Notes: generated from the letters alone by a model not told the origin. A stretch of 64,000 bases of DNA from Alphaproteobacteria bacterium (GCA_028279245.1 JANQOE010000023.1:1-64000), one strand, 5' to 3'; counted from the first letter of the stretch, positions 27,516-37,673 are shown. Translations and numbers: made by a program.

Positions 27516-28057
27516 GCCGCCTCTTTCACCACGTCGACTGGCGCGTCGGCGACGCGGACGCGCTGGCACGATTTGGCGAAACCGAGGCCGGCCTTCACCA
27601 TCGGGTAGACGCGGCCGATTTGCATACCGAGGGTCAGGTCGACGACCGCGGCGTCGCCCCATTGCGCCCGCACCACCTCGCGCGCCGTATCGGCTTCGGA
27701 CGTGCGGTGCAGGACGGCCTCGGCAAAGCGGTAGCCGACGCTGGTGTCGACATCCATGGCGGCGCGATCGCGGGTCAGCACCGCTTCGATATTGGCCGCG
27801 GAAACGCCGGCCTCGCGCGCCATATCGACCACGAGCTGCACACAGGGGCCGCAGTCCTCGGCCAGAGCGCCGACCAGTTTCGCGGCGAACATGGCTTCTT
27901 TCGGCGCAGCTTCACAATGCTGGGCCAGGTCCGCGAGCTGGCTGAACTTCGCGGCCGCGGCCGGGGAGACGTCGAGCATATGCTCCAGATAGCTGACATC
28001 GTAGTCGTAGAGCTTACCAAACGCCTGGAACTGTTCACGCAGATCTGCCGTTTGCAT
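27512..28057 (-). CDS. Carboxymuconolactone decarboxylase (AhpD-like) family protein
   Basis: EAMFAAKLVGALAEDCGPCVQLVVDMAREAGV: E...CxxC-like CMD motif (here CGPCVQL). Confidence 0.85.
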   Translation of the reverse strand: MQTADLREQFQAFGKLYDYDVSYLEHMLDVSPAAAAKFSQLADLAQHCEAAPKEAMFAAKLVGALAEDCGPCVQLVVDMAREAGVSAANIEAVLTRDRAAMDVDTSVGYRFAEAVLHRTSEADTAREVVRAQWGDAAVVDLTLGMQIGRVYPMVKAGLGFAKSCQRVRVADAPVDVVKEAA

Positions 28058-28094
28058 GGCTGTTTCGTCCTATTCTGTGTTCTGTCTCCCACTA

Positions 28095-28121
28095 GACGAA
28101 TGAGCGGCCCGGTTTGTGACA
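28095..28121 (-). promoter_or_regulatory. Putative ECF41-dependent promoter
   Basis: TGTCACA-N16-CGTC on the minus strand about 38 nt upstream of the CMD start codon. Confidence 0.75.
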
Positions 28122-28198
28122 CGATGACCGCGACGCCTCGCCGCAGCGGTTGCGGCGCGACCTTGGTTAACCGGCCTGTTGCTTAACTGGCCCGTTGG

Positions 28199-29008
28199 TT
28201 AGCCGGTCTGGCGGGCGACGAGGATGTAACTCTGGGGTGGTTGTGCGGCCTGGTCGTTGTAGATGTCGAATTCGGCGCTGCTGATGTTGTGCGGGAGCTC
28301 GCGGAAGCGTTCGATGGCGAGACCATTGTCAAGACATGCCGTGATGATGTCGGACATCTTGTGCACGAACCAGTAGTGGGCTGGCCCGGGCTGGCGCGGG
28401 CCGCCGTCATACAGAATGGCGCCTAGATCCTCGAACGGCTCGTCCTTGAAGTAGCTGTACTGCAGCCGATACGGATCGTCGGTGTCGTACACCTCGAACA
28501 TCATCATGATCGGATGTTCTTCGTAGATGAACAGCGCGCCACCGGGCTTCAGCAACCGCGCCGCGACCGCCAGGAAGGCGGGCAGTTCGGGCATCCAGCC
28601 GAGCACGCCGATAGTGATGACGACGATGTCGTAAGCGGCATCGTGTTGGACCCCGATGGCATAAGCATCGGTTTCGACGAAGCTGCAGTCGATGTTGCCG
28701 GCCGCTGCCAATTCGTGTGCCTGGGCGAGGAATGCATTGGACTGATCGAACCCGACGCAGGACCGCGCGCCGAGGTTCTTGATGGACAGGATCTCGCGGC
28801 CGTTGTTGCAGCAAAGTTGTGCCACGTCGGCACCGGCGACGCCGAGGGATTGCAGTTCCTCGGTGGCGAGCGTATCGAGACAGGAGTGGCCCGGCGTTTC
28901 GAATGCCTTACGCAGGCGCGCAAAGCCTTCGGCATCGCGGTGAAAGGGCGCCGACGCGTCCCAGGCAGCACGGTTCGCCTCGGTATAGTCACGGCGGGAC
29001 TTGGTCAT
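28199..29008 (-). CDS. Class I SAM-dependent methyltransferase
   Basis: VAQLCCNNGREILSIKNLGARSCVGFDQSNAFLAQA motif I; YDIVVITIGVLGWMPELPAFLAVAARLLKPGGALFIYEEHP. Confidence 0.9.
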   Translation of the reverse strand: MTKSRRDYTEANRAAWDASAPFHRDAEGFARLRKAFETPGHSCLDTLATEELQSLGVAGADVAQLCCNNGREILSIKNLGARSCVGFDQSNAFLAQAHELAAAGNIDCSFVETDAYAIGVQHDAAYDIVVITIGVLGWMPELPAFLAVAARLLKPGGALFIYEEHPIMMMFEVYDTDDPYRLQYSYFKDEPFEDLGAILYDGGPRQPGPAHYWFVHKMSDIITACLDNGLAIERFRELPHNISSAEFDIYNDQAAQPPQSYILVARQTG

Positions 29009-29502
29009 TCCTCGCTGGTCCCGTCCCCCTGCGCCAGGGCGTCGAGGGCATCGGCATTCAGCCGGTAGTTCACCGTGTGGGTCATGTGGGTGCCGCCGAG
29101 GCGTTCATAAAATGCCTGGGCCCGTTGGTTGCCGGTGTCTGTCGTCCAGTCCATGCGAGTACAGCCGCGCTTGACGGCGAGGTCTGCCAAACACTGCATC
29201 AATCGCGTGCCGGCGCCCGACGAACGGGCCCCCGTTTCCACATAGAGCAGCCGCAGATAGAGGATGGGGCGCAGGTCGGCGTTCGGGAAAATGATCGAGA
29301 AACTGGCGAAGCCGACAGTCCTGCCGTTGCATTCGGCGAGCAAGACCTCGCAGCCCGGATGCTGGCCAAGTGTATCGCCGACGTGGCCCGGTGCGTCGAC
29401 CGTTTCGGCGGCGCCGTAGTCCCGCTGCAGCTCACCGAACAGGTGGTCGAGGATGTCGCGATCGGCTGCCGGGTCCGCCAGCCGGACGCGCAAGTCAGCC
29501 AT
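29005..29502 (-). CDS. GNAT family N-acetyltransferase
   Basis: LRLLYVETGARSSGAGTRLMQCLADLAVKRGCTRMDWTTDTGNQRAQAFYERLGG. Confidence 0.93.
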   Translation of the reverse strand: MADLRVRLADPAADRDILDHLFGELQRDYGAAETVDAPGHVGDTLGQHPGCEVLLAECNGRTVGFASFSIIFPNADLRPILYLRLLYVETGARSSGAGTRLMQCLADLAVKRGCTRMDWTTDTGNQRAQAFYERLGGTHMTHTVNYRLNADALDALAQGDGTSEE

Positions 29503-30280
29503 CGGGCGTGGCGGCGGCGAAGCTTGCGCTGACCGCGCCGATGTCGCCGAAGTCGGCGGTGGCGGTGTCGCCGGGCTGCAGCGGCAATGCGCCGGCCCAA
29601 GTGCCGGTCATCACCACGTCGCCATCGCGCAGGCCGCGTTCGCCGATGGTGGGATGGTTTGCCAGATAAACGACGGCGTCGCACGGGTCGTCCCAGACGA
29701 GTTCGGCGTTGCTGCCGGTGACGGTTTCGCCGCTCACCGACACTTGCGCCGAACGGTTGCGCAGATCGCGCGCCGCCCAATTGTGCACCGGGGCGCCAAG
29801 TACAATGGCGTCGTTGCCCGCCGCGTCCGCGACAATCCATGGGCCATGTCCTGCCGCGCCGCCTTCCATGCGCAGGGCGACGATCTCGAAGCCCGGGGCG
29901 ACGGATGCAATGGCGGGCTTCACCTCCGCCAGGTCGTAAGCTTGGGCGCGCCGCGGCAGGTCGGCGCCGAGGATGATGGCCAATTCGGTTTCGAGACGCG
30001 GCCCATGCGTGGGGAAGACAGGCAGTGTCGCGCCGCTATCGTAAACAAAGCCTTCGAGCACTGGCCCGACGAAGGGCGCATCGAAGCCGAGTGTTTGCAT
30101 GCTGGCGTCGCTTGCCGCGCCGATCTTCCAGCCGACAATGGCGCGTTCGCTGAGGGCGGTTTGCCGCGCGAGTTCTTCATAGGCGCGGTCAACGGCGTCG
30201 ATACCATCGAGATCGGTGCGCGGGACCAGCGTGCCGGAGAGGCGCGCGCGCCAGAGTTTGCCGGCTACCGAGTCCGTCAT
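29495..30280 (-). CDS. 2-keto-4-pentenoate hydratase / fumarylacetoacetate hydrolase family protein
   Basis: VGWKIGAASDASMQTLGFDAPFVGPV, ETELAIILGADLP, VMTGTWAGALPLQPGDTATADFGDIGAVSASF. Confidence 0.92.
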   Translation of the reverse strand: MTDSVAGKLWRARLSGTLVPRTDLDGIDAVDRAYEELARQTALSERAIVGWKIGAASDASMQTLGFDAPFVGPVLEGFVYDSGATLPVFPTHGPRLETELAIILGADLPRRAQAYDLAEVKPAIASVAPGFEIVALRMEGGAAGHGPWIVADAAGNDAIVLGAPVHNWAARDLRNRSAQVSVSGETVTGSNAELVWDDPCDAVVYLANHPTIGERGLRDGDVVMTGTWAGALPLQPGDTATADFGDIGAVSASFAAATPDG

Positions 30281-30481
30281 GTTGCCTTCCTACTTGCTGT
30301 CGGCTTCCTGTTCGCGGGTCCGGAGCCCGTGGATCACCGGAGACCTTAGCAGGCCGGGCCGGAAACACCTAGGCGCGGGCGGCATATCGCGGTACGGATC
30401 GTGGATGGGCAGCCGTCGTAGCTTTGCGGCGACCTGCTGCCCGCTGAGCCGGTACTTGTTCAACATCCGCCTAGTGGGCGG

Positions 30482-32638
30482 TCAGCTAGAAGCGCGCCGG
30501 CTCTTGTCTTGCTCTTTGTTTCGCCAAGCCTTAAGGAATACGCTCACATCGGTCTGCAACTGGGGATCTATCCGATCTGTTTGCTCTAGCTCCTCAAGCC
30601 GCGACCGGAACACTGCTAGATCCATAAGATCTCCGAGGCTATCAACGGCGGCGCCAACCTTCTTCATGGAAACCCGGTCTCCTACGCTTTGAGACCAGCT
30701 TTCGCTCGTAAACGCTTTGGCCAGTTTTGCCACACCAACATCGTTCAGGAGCTGCTCACTGACCCAGGCCGTGAGATCCGCCGGATTGTCTTCACAAAGA
30801 TCTCGCCAGCGGAAAAGAATGTACGGCAGTCTCGGATGATCTAGCAGGTCGTCGTCATTCACCGCAGCCTCGATCGCCCCCAAGGCCATCCCCTTCAGTC
30901 GTGCTGTGTGTGATTCATCGACCAAACACATCTCCGCCGGTCGCGACGAGCTGCCGTCTGCCCGAGGATTGTGTTCGTCAAGAGCGGAAGAAACAAAGTC
31001 GATGAGCCAACCCAACTGCGCGTCCTCACACGCCCGAAGGAACAACCCGCTTCGATCTGCAGAATCGAATCTGTGGAGGGTCAGCTTTCGAATCAGCCAA
31101 TGAATTCGGAGGTAATTATCACCAATTCCAAGTATTCCACGATCCTCGTCTTCGGGCCTATTTATGTCGTCCGCTATCTCGAATATGGCCGTGACAAGAG
31201 GCTGGATGTGTTCTTCCTCTATCCGAATCGAATGAATGGTGAGTTCTTCCAACAGAATTGGAACCTTAGATGTCCCGCTTTTGCGAATCGAAAGAGATGC
31301 CCTACGGAACTTGTCTTTGATAAACTCTGCGTTGCCGGCGCCTTGGACTAACTCTTCGATCTCCTCTGATCGAAGAGTGTCTTCGCCGATCGTCATACGG
31401 AAATATGAATCGAAATGCCTTTCCGCACATACACGCCGCTGCGCTTCCCATTGCTCCAGAGTACCATCCGAGTACCGCGTGTTCTCGAACCGGGGAAATA
31501 GTCTCTCAAGCGCGGTACTTGCAGTCTGCCGACGGGCCTCAGGCAGCGGGCCCAGTAGACGCTCGAGTAATACCTCTGGCTTCTCTTTTTCGTCGTAGCT
31601 GCTTCTAGTACCACAGATCTGATCTTTGAGATTGCGAATGCTGTTGTACAGCGATGTCTCGAAGAGGCGCATGACCTCTAGCGCGACGAAGTCGGCCTTG
31701 TCCACTTGATCCGCAACCGGGGGCCAACTCACCGCCATCATGTTGGATAGTCGGGTCACGTCACGGGGCGACTTGATGTAGGGAGACACCGCGTCATAGA
31801 AGACGTTCATAAACCGCAGTAGTTCGGATTCATCCTTCGACGAACCACAACGCTCTTCGATCTCGGCAAGCACCGCACCGTTCAAGTCGTTCTGCGTAGG
31901 TGATGGGATATCGAAGCTAGCCTGTACAATCTTCTCAAGAAAGTGCGGACCTTCGGAGGGGTAGCGTCTAGCCACTGATCGCTCAGCTTGGTTTCTGTCA
32001 AACGCCAACAGATAGATTATGTTTGGGAGCCGGCCGACGGATTTCAGCAATCTAAAGACGAGCAGAGCTTCGTCAGGCAGGAGCCTATCTAGATCGTCGA
32101 TTATGACAAGGTATCGCCTGTCTTGTTCCCTCAGTGACTCTGATAACTGCGCGAATATCTCCTCAACGCTTTCTTCCGGGAAGAACGTCTGCACGAAGTC
32201 CATGGACCGCGACACCAGAACCCCCCAGGAGCCGCCTGTGGCCACGTTGACGGCCGGTCCAAGAACAGGACTTGCCCGTAATAGGATCCTGCTTAGACGG
32301 GGGACGAGTTTCTTTGCATCAGCGGTCTCGGCCAGGGTTGCGTTGATCTCTTGAAGAAAAGCGAGTGTTAGTGCCTCCTCGCCTCTGAACCACCAGCTCT
32401 TGAAGTCGATTATTTTCAGTGAGCCTGCCTTTTCGCTGGTGCCAAGGTGATGTCTGATAAGGTTGATCGCACTGCTCTTCCCGGATCCCCAACTCCCATT
32501 CAATGCGATGGTAACGCCTACGGGCGAATCGATATTCGTTATGCTTTGCGCTAGCGCCTGGGCGAAGGCATCTATACCGAAACGATCGTCCTCTGGTGTC
32601 TGTATGGGGGCGTCATTGAAGTAGTTTTGATTGGCCAT
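30482..32638 (-). CDS. KAP family P-loop NTPase
   Basis: DRFGIDAFAQALAQSITNIDSPVGVTIALNGSWGSGKSSAINLIRHHL Walker A; RYLVIIDDLDRLLPDEALLVFRLLKSVGRLPNIIYLLAFDR Walker B. Confidence 0.92.
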   Translation of the reverse strand: MANQNYFNDAPIQTPEDDRFGIDAFAQALAQSITNIDSPVGVTIALNGSWGSGKSSAINLIRHHLGTSEKAGSLKIIDFKSWWFRGEEALTLAFLQEINATLAETADAKKLVPRLSRILLRASPVLGPAVNVATGGSWGVLVSRSMDFVQTFFPEESVEEIFAQLSESLREQDRRYLVIIDDLDRLLPDEALLVFRLLKSVGRLPNIIYLLAFDRNQAERSVARRYPSEGPHFLEKIVQASFDIPSPTQNDLNGAVLAEIEERCGSSKDESELLRFMNVFYDAVSPYIKSPRDVTRLSNMMAVSWPPVADQVDKADFVALEVMRLFETSLYNSIRNLKDQICGTRSSYDEKEKPEVLLERLLGPLPEARRQTASTALERLFPRFENTRYSDGTLEQWEAQRRVCAERHFDSYFRMTIGEDTLRSEEIEELVQGAGNAEFIKDKFRRASLSIRKSGTSKVPILLEELTIHSIRIEEEHIQPLVTAIFEIADDINRPEDEDRGILGIGDNYLRIHWLIRKLTLHRFDSADRSGLFLRACEDAQLGWLIDFVSSALDEHNPRADGSSSRPAEMCLVDESHTARLKGMALGAIEAAVNDDDLLDHPRLPYILFRWRDLCEDNPADLTAWVSEQLLNDVGVAKLAKAFTSESWSQSVGDRVSMKKVGAAVDSLGDLMDLAVFRSRLEELEQTDRIDPQLQTDVSVFLKAWRNKEQDKSRRASS

Positions 32639-32776
32639 TGGAGACGGTATTTCTGCCAAAGACAAGAACGGCCACTACATACCACAATCCCCAGTTGGCG
32701 GAACAACGCAGCGTGCCGACCGTTTCCGGCCTTGGTTGAGCCCAGTCTCGATCGGCGAGGAGATAGGGTTCCTGGC

Positions 32777-34462
32777 CTAGCGGCCTCGCCCCTTCACCTT
32801 CGCCCAGCTATCGCGCAGACTGATGGTGCGATTGAACACCAGACGGTCCGAGGTGGAGTCCGGGTCGGGACAGAAGTAGCCGGTGCGTTCGAACTGCACC
32901 GTGTCGGCGGCGTTGCGGGCGGCCAGGCTGGGTTCGACAAGACAGTCGGTTAGCACTTCACGCGAGTGGGGATTCAGTTCGCCGATGAAGTCGTCGGCGC
33001 CGGCGGGGTTTTCGATGCTGAAGAGCTGTTCGTAGAGACGGATCTCCGCCGGGACCGCATGGGCGGCCGAGACCCAATGAATGGTCCCCTTCACTTTGCG
33101 CCCGTCGGGTGCATTGCCGCCTTTGGTTTCCGGATCGTAGGTGCAATGCAATTCGACCACCTCGCCATTGTCGTCTTTGACGAAATCGGTGCAGGTGACG
33201 AAGTAGGCGAAGCGCAGCCGCACCTCCCGCCTCGGGCCGAGGCGGAAGAATTTGCGCGGTGGGTCTTCCATGAAGTCGTCGCGTTCGATGTAGAGTTCGC
33301 GGCCGAAGGGCACGATGCGGTTGCCGGCGTCTGGGTCGTTCGGGTTGTTGACGGCGTCCAGCTCTTCGGTCTGGCCTTCGGGGTAGTTGGTGATGACGAC
33401 CTTCAGCGGGCGCAGCACCGCCATCCGGCGGTCGGCGTGGGTGTTGAGATGGTCGCGGATGGCGCTGTCGAGTTGCGCCATTTCGACGACGCCTTCGGTC
33501 TTGCCGATGGACAGGCGGCTGATGAAGTCGCGGATCGCCGCGGCGGGCACGCCACGGCGGCGCAAGCCCGACAGGGTCGGCATGCGCGGGTCGTCCCAGC
33601 CGTCCACATGACCGTCCTGCACCAACTGGGTGAGGCGGCGTTTCGACAGCACGGTGTGGGAGATGGCGAGACGCGAGAACTCATACTGGTGCGGCTGGGC
33701 CGGCACCGGCAGATGTTCGATCAGCCAGTCATAGAGCGGGCGATGGGCCTCGAACTCCAGGGTGCACAGGGAATGGGTGACGCCTTCGATGGCGTCGGAC
33801 TGGCCGTGGGCGAAGTCGTAGGTGGGGTAGATCGACCAGGTGCCACCGGTACGCGGATGGTGGGCCCGCAAGATGCGGTAGAGGACCGGGTCGCGCAGGT
33901 TGATGTTGCCAGACGCCATATCGATCTTCGCCCGCAGCACGCGCGACCCGTCGGGGAAGTCGCCGGCACGCATGGCCCGGAACAGCTCCAGGTTCTTGTC
34001 CGGCGTGCGGTCACGGTAGGGGCTGTCGCGGCCGGGCTCGGTCAGGGTACCGCGGTATTCGCGCATCTCCTCGGCCGAGAGATCGTCGACATATGCGTGG
34101 CCTTGTTCGATCAGATGTTCGGCCCAGGCGTAGAGTTGTTCGAAATTATCCGACGCGTGATAGAGGTGCGCGCCCCAATCGAAGCCGAGCCAACGCACAT
34201 CGGCCTCGATGGCATCGATGAACTCCTGCTCCTCTTTCGCCGGGTTGGTGTCGTCGAAGCGCAGATGGCAGCGCCCGCCGAATTCCTGCGCCACGCCGAA
34301 ATTCAGGCAGATGGACTTGGCGTGGCCGATATGCAGATAGCCATTGGGCTCCGGCGGGAAGCGGGTGACGAGACTCTGTACGCGGCCGGCGTCGAGGTCG
34401 GCGCGGATGGTGTCGCGGATGAAGTCCCGCGGCGCATCTTCAATGACGGCCGGGTCGGCCAT
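32777..34462 (-). CDS. glnS: Glutaminyl-tRNA synthetase
   Basis: [44 protein letters not shown] (HIGH); VLSKRRL (KMSKS-like). Confidence 0.98.
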   Translation of the reverse strand: MADPAVIEDAPRDFIRDTIRADLDAGRVQSLVTRFPPEPNGYLHIGHAKSICLNFGVAQEFGGRCHLRFDDTNPAKEEQEFIDAIEADVRWLGFDWGAHLYHASDNFEQLYAWAEHLIEQGHAYVDDLSAEEMREYRGTLTEPGRDSPYRDRTPDKNLELFRAMRAGDFPDGSRVLRAKIDMASGNINLRDPVLYRILRAHHPRTGGTWSIYPTYDFAHGQSDAIEGVTHSLCTLEFEAHRPLYDWLIEHLPVPAQPHQYEFSRLAISHTVLSKRRLTQLVQDGHVDGWDDPRMPTLSGLRRRGVPAAAIRDFISRLSIGKTEGVVEMAQLDSAIRDHLNTHADRRMAVLRPLKVVITNYPEGQTEELDAVNNPNDPDAGNRIVPFGRELYIERDDFMEDPPRKFFRLGPRREVRLRFAYFVTCTDFVKDDNGEVVELHCTYDPETKGGNAPDGRKVKGTIHWVSAAHAVPAEIRLYEQLFSIENPAGADDFIGELNPHSREVLTDCLVEPSLAARNAADTVQFERTGYFCPDPDSTSDRLVFNRTISLRDSWAKVKGRGR

Positions 34463-34578
34463 GGTCTGTCTGCTCGGTGAGTTCGGGTTGGGCGTGGTGT
34501 GCCAGTTTTTCCGGCAGAGGCCAAGGGTGGCTCGTTATGGTTAAGAACTGAAAAGCGGCTCGTTGCCGGATGCTCCGG

Positions 34579-35070
34579 TCAGTCAATCAGCCGATACATC
34601 AGCACTTCGTCATGGTAGACGCCGTCGATTTTCAGGGCGCGCGGTTCGGTGCCGTAGGTCATGAATCCATGGCGTTCGTAGAGACGGCGGGCCGGATGGT
34701 TGGTGGCATTGACGGTCAGTTGCAGCATCTCGAACCGTCCGGCGGCAAAGTCGATTGCGTGGGTGACAAGGGCATCGGCGAGACCCTGGCGGCGCGCCCG
34801 GCCGGCCACATAGACCATGACCACCGACGCCTTGTGCTGCAGTTTGACACGATGCATATGCGCCAGGCCGAGGGTGCCGCATAGGCCGTCGGCGTCGAAA
34901 CCACCAAAGCCCAGGGTGTTTTCCAGCCGTTCGGCGACGTCCGCGATCGATTGCGCCGCATGCTCATGGCTGGCTGTGCCGAAGGCGCTGGGGTGGCGTT
35001 CGAGGGCTTCCAGGCGGATTTCGTGGAATGCGGCAGCGTCGGCCGCGGTGAGGCGGCGGATTTCGAACAT
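34579..35070 (-). CDS. GNAT family N-acetyltransferase
   Basis: MFEIRRLTAADAAAFHEIRLEALERHPSAFG ... VYVAGRARRQGLADALVTHAIDFA; start corrected from the longer track ORF. Confidence 0.92.
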   Translation of the reverse strand: MFEIRRLTAADAAAFHEIRLEALERHPSAFGTASHEHAAQSIADVAERLENTLGFGGFDADGLCGTLGLAHMHRVKLQHKASVVMVYVAGRARRQGLADALVTHAIDFAAGRFEMLQLTVNATNHPARRLYERHGFMTYGTEPRALKIDGVYHDEVLMYRLID

Positions 35071-35071
35071 G

Positions 35072-35917
35072 CTAGCCGAGCTCAAACGTGGTGATGCCGA
35101 AGGTGCGGTGTAGCGGCAACTCCGGCGCCGGGCCGCGGTACATGCGCGCGGTTTCGAACACTGGGGCGAGGCCGTGGCGTTCGGCGAGGGCCATGGCGGC
35201 GGCGTTCGGTTCCGGCGGGTCGAGGCTGATCGTGGCGCCATCGGCGGTCGCTGCCAGGGCGCAGAACAACAGATCGGCGGTCGCTGCATCATCGGCGAAT
35301 AAGGGGCCGATCTTGTAGCCGACACGGCACTGGCGGATGACGCCATAGCCGGTGATGCCGTCAGCGGTGATGCAGGCGAAGCCGTGGCGGGTGGGGCCGG
35401 GCGTTACCCAGTCGGCGACGAACGACGCGCGCGGTGCGGGAAAGAATGGGGCGTCATAGGCGATGACCCGTTCGGCCAGGGCGGCGTCGATCGGTTGCAG
35501 CCGTGAGTCGTCCGGTGCGGCGCCGTTCACCGTGCCGCTGTAGCGCACGTTGCGGTGGGCGAGGACAAAGCCGGATTTCTCGTAGTTGGCGATCTGCGCG
35601 AGGACGCCGTCGAGTCCAACGGTGCGGCCGTTCAGATGCGACAGGCCGGCTTCCCAGGTTTGCCAGCCGAAACCGCGGCCGCGATGCGCGGGATCGCAAA
35701 TGTAAAAGCCGACGAAGCCATAATTGGTGCCGTAGCGCACGGCGGAGATGCTCGCGACGACTTTGCCGTTCTGGGCCGCGCGGATGAAACCAGCGGGATC
35801 GGCATTGTAGAACGGATCGCCGTCGGCCAGACCGGGGTTCCAGCCTTCGGCGGCGGCCCAATCGAGTGTGGTGCCGAATTCGGCCCGGGTCATCGGGCCG
35901 ATGTCGAGGTTGGTCAC
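35072..35917 (-). CDS. GNAT family N-acetyltransferase (two-domain, YitH-like)
   Basis: NYGFVGFYICDPAHRGRGFGWQTWEAGLSHLNGRTVGLDGVLAQIANYEKSGFVLAHRNVRYSG. Confidence 0.88.
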   Translation of the reverse strand: MTNLDIGPMTRAEFGTTLDWAAAEGWNPGLADGDPFYNADPAGFIRAAQNGKVVASISAVRYGTNYGFVGFYICDPAHRGRGFGWQTWEAGLSHLNGRTVGLDGVLAQIANYEKSGFVLAHRNVRYSGTVNGAAPDDSRLQPIDAALAERVIAYDAPFFPAPRASFVADWVTPGPTRHGFACITADGITGYGVIRQCRVGYKIGPLFADDAATADLLFCALAATADGATISLDPPEPNAAAMALAERHGLAPVFETARMYRGPAPELPLHRTFGITTFELG

Positions 35918-35918
35918 A

Positions 35919-37673
35919 TCAGTTGCCGAACAGCAGAGTCACGCTCATGCGCCGTTCCGCAAAGCCGTTGCCGAACTCGAAGCCGGCTGGGTGAAGCTTG
36001 GTGTCACATGGAAAGATGACGGCGCGATTGCAGCGGTACGGCACTGCGACTTCCGGCGCCGCGGCAGGGCGCAGCAGCAAACAACCGACGCCGCGCGAGC
36101 GGTTGGCGGCATCCGGCGTGATCCACAGATTGACGCAGACGGCGCCGCGCTCCGCCTGGATCTCGATGGCGGCGTCATTGTCATAGCGCGCGGCGCGGCA
36201 GCCGATCAGGCGACGCCCGCCTAGAACCGCGGGCAGCGCGCGGCGCAGTTCGGCGGCGATCTGAAACAACACGGCCGGGGCAAAGCCGGCGCCGAGGTCG
36301 GTGGCGACTACGCCGGGCGCGGGCGTTTTGGTCCATACGGTCGACTCAAGGCAATAGTCGTACAGGATGGCGACGGCGTTCGCCGACAACACGCCGTCGA
36401 CGATCGCACAACCGTGAGCCTGGATATCGGCGGCGGTCGTGCGCATGTCACATGCTGGTTCGATCGCCGCCTCGACCGGCGGCGCCGCTGCAACATGCAA
36501 CAGCCGATTGTAGGCGGTGCGAAAGGCGCGCGACGGTGTGGGCCGCAAATCGTTGAGACGCGTCGCGCCGTGGCGCAACCAAGCCGCCGCGTGCTGCTCA
36601 TATTCAAACAGCAATGGCGACAGCTCGGATGGCAACCGGTCGCGATAACGCAGGTACCGGAGTTGGCCAAGGTCATGGTGGATCTTCGCGGCGTCGATAG
36701 CCGCGTCGGCATCGTCCGGCCCCGTCGCGCAACGTGACGGCACCAGCGCCGCAGCGGCGGCCTCTTCGAATTTGTCTTGTTCCGCCAGAAGTAACGCCAG
36801 CTGTTCACGGACTAATGCGTCTTCCGGGTTGAGGGCGACGGCGCGTTGGAACGATTCTTCGGCGCCGGTGAACTCGCCGGTATCGAGCAGGGCGAAACCG
36901 AGATGGCGGTGGGCTAAGGCGTAGTTGGGATCGACGGCGACGGCGGCCTGAAAGGCCTCTACGGCTTTGCCATCGTCACCCAACTCTTTTTGAAGGCTGC
37001 CGAGGTTGAGGTGCACGGACGGTGTTGGCGCCTCGGACAGGACATCGGCGAAGATCTGCTTCGCCTCCTCCAGCTTGCCGGTGCGTTGCAGCAGCACGCC
37101 GAGTTTGACGCGGTCTTCGATGTCGACGTTGGTATCCAACTCGTGCAGGCGGCGATAGGCGGCAATGGCTTCCAGCGTTTCGCCGACAAAGTCGAGGGCG
37201 CGGGCCAGGTGCCGCCAGGCGGCGGCGTAGTCCGGCGCGGCGGCGGTGGCACGGCGGTAGGACTCCACCGCCTCCGCCGGCCGTTTGGCGCCGCGCAGCA
37301 GGTGGCCGAGATTGATGTGGGCCGGAGCGTAGGAGCCGTTGGCAGCGACCGCGCGGCGCAAAGCATCCTCGGCGGCGGCTAGTTGGCCACGTTCGTTGTG
37401 GAGGCTGCCCAGGTTGCTGAGGAACGGCGCGTGGCCGGGGCGCAGCTCGTCGGCGCGGCGGATCATCTCCTCGGCGCCGTCCAGGTCGCCAAACTGCTGG
37501 GTGGCGATGCCGCACAGGTGCCAGGCATCGGCATTGTCCGGGTGGACGGCCAACACGCGCCGGTAGGTCTCCATAGCGCGTTTGACCTGTCCGGCCTGGT
37601 GTTGGTCGAAGGCCTGGCGGAGCGCGGTGGCCGCGTCCGCCACCACCTCATCGGGTGTTGTCTGGGTGCTCAT
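35919..37673 (-). CDS. TPR-repeat protein with C-terminal degenerate 2OG-Fe(II) oxygenase-like domain
   Basis: Series of TPR units; C-terminus AVCVNLWITPDAANRSRGVGCLLL...VPYRCNRAVIFPCDTKLHPAGFEFGNGFAERRMSVTLLFGN resembles TPR-associated 2OG oxygenase domains; start placed at MSTQTTPDEV. Confidence 0.8.
   Translation of the reverse strand: MSTQTTPDEVVADAATALRQAFDQHQAGQVKRAMETYRRVLAVHPDNADAWHLCGIATQQFGDLDGAEEMIRRADELRPGHAPFLSNLGSLHNERGQLAAAEDALRRAVAANGSYAPAHINLGHLLRGAKRPAEAVESYRRATAAAPDYAAAWRHLARALDFVGETLEAIAAYRRLHELDTNVDIEDRVKLGVLLQRTGKLEEAKQIFADVLSEAPTPSVHLNLGSLQKELGDDGKAVEAFQAAVAVDPNYALAHRHLGFALLDTGEFTGAEESFQRAVALNPEDALVREQLALLLAEQDKFEEAAAAALVPSRCATGPDDADAAIDAAKIHHDLGQLRYLRYRDRLPSELSPLLFEYEQHAAAWLRHGATRLNDLRPTPSRAFRTAYNRLLHVAAAPPVEAAIEPACDMRTTAADIQAHGCAIVDGVLSANAVAILYDYCLESTVWTKTPAPGVVATDLGAGFAPAVLFQIAAELRRALPAVLGGRRLIGCRAARYDNDAAIEIQAERGAVCVNLWITPDAANRSRGVGCLLLRPAAAPEVAVPYRCNRAVIFPCDTKLHPAGFEFGNGFAERRMSVTLLFGN

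Noticed and set aside
30290-30470. 58-codon minus-strand frame (MLNKYRLSGQQVAAKLRRLPIHDPYRDMPP...) between the KAP gene and the hydratase gene
   Set aside because: Open frame present, but no family, RBS or conservation evidence; could be a decayed remnant, not called.
32966-34480. 504-aa plus-strand ORF
   Set aside because: Antisense to glnS; its length reflects GC-rich codon structure, not a gene.
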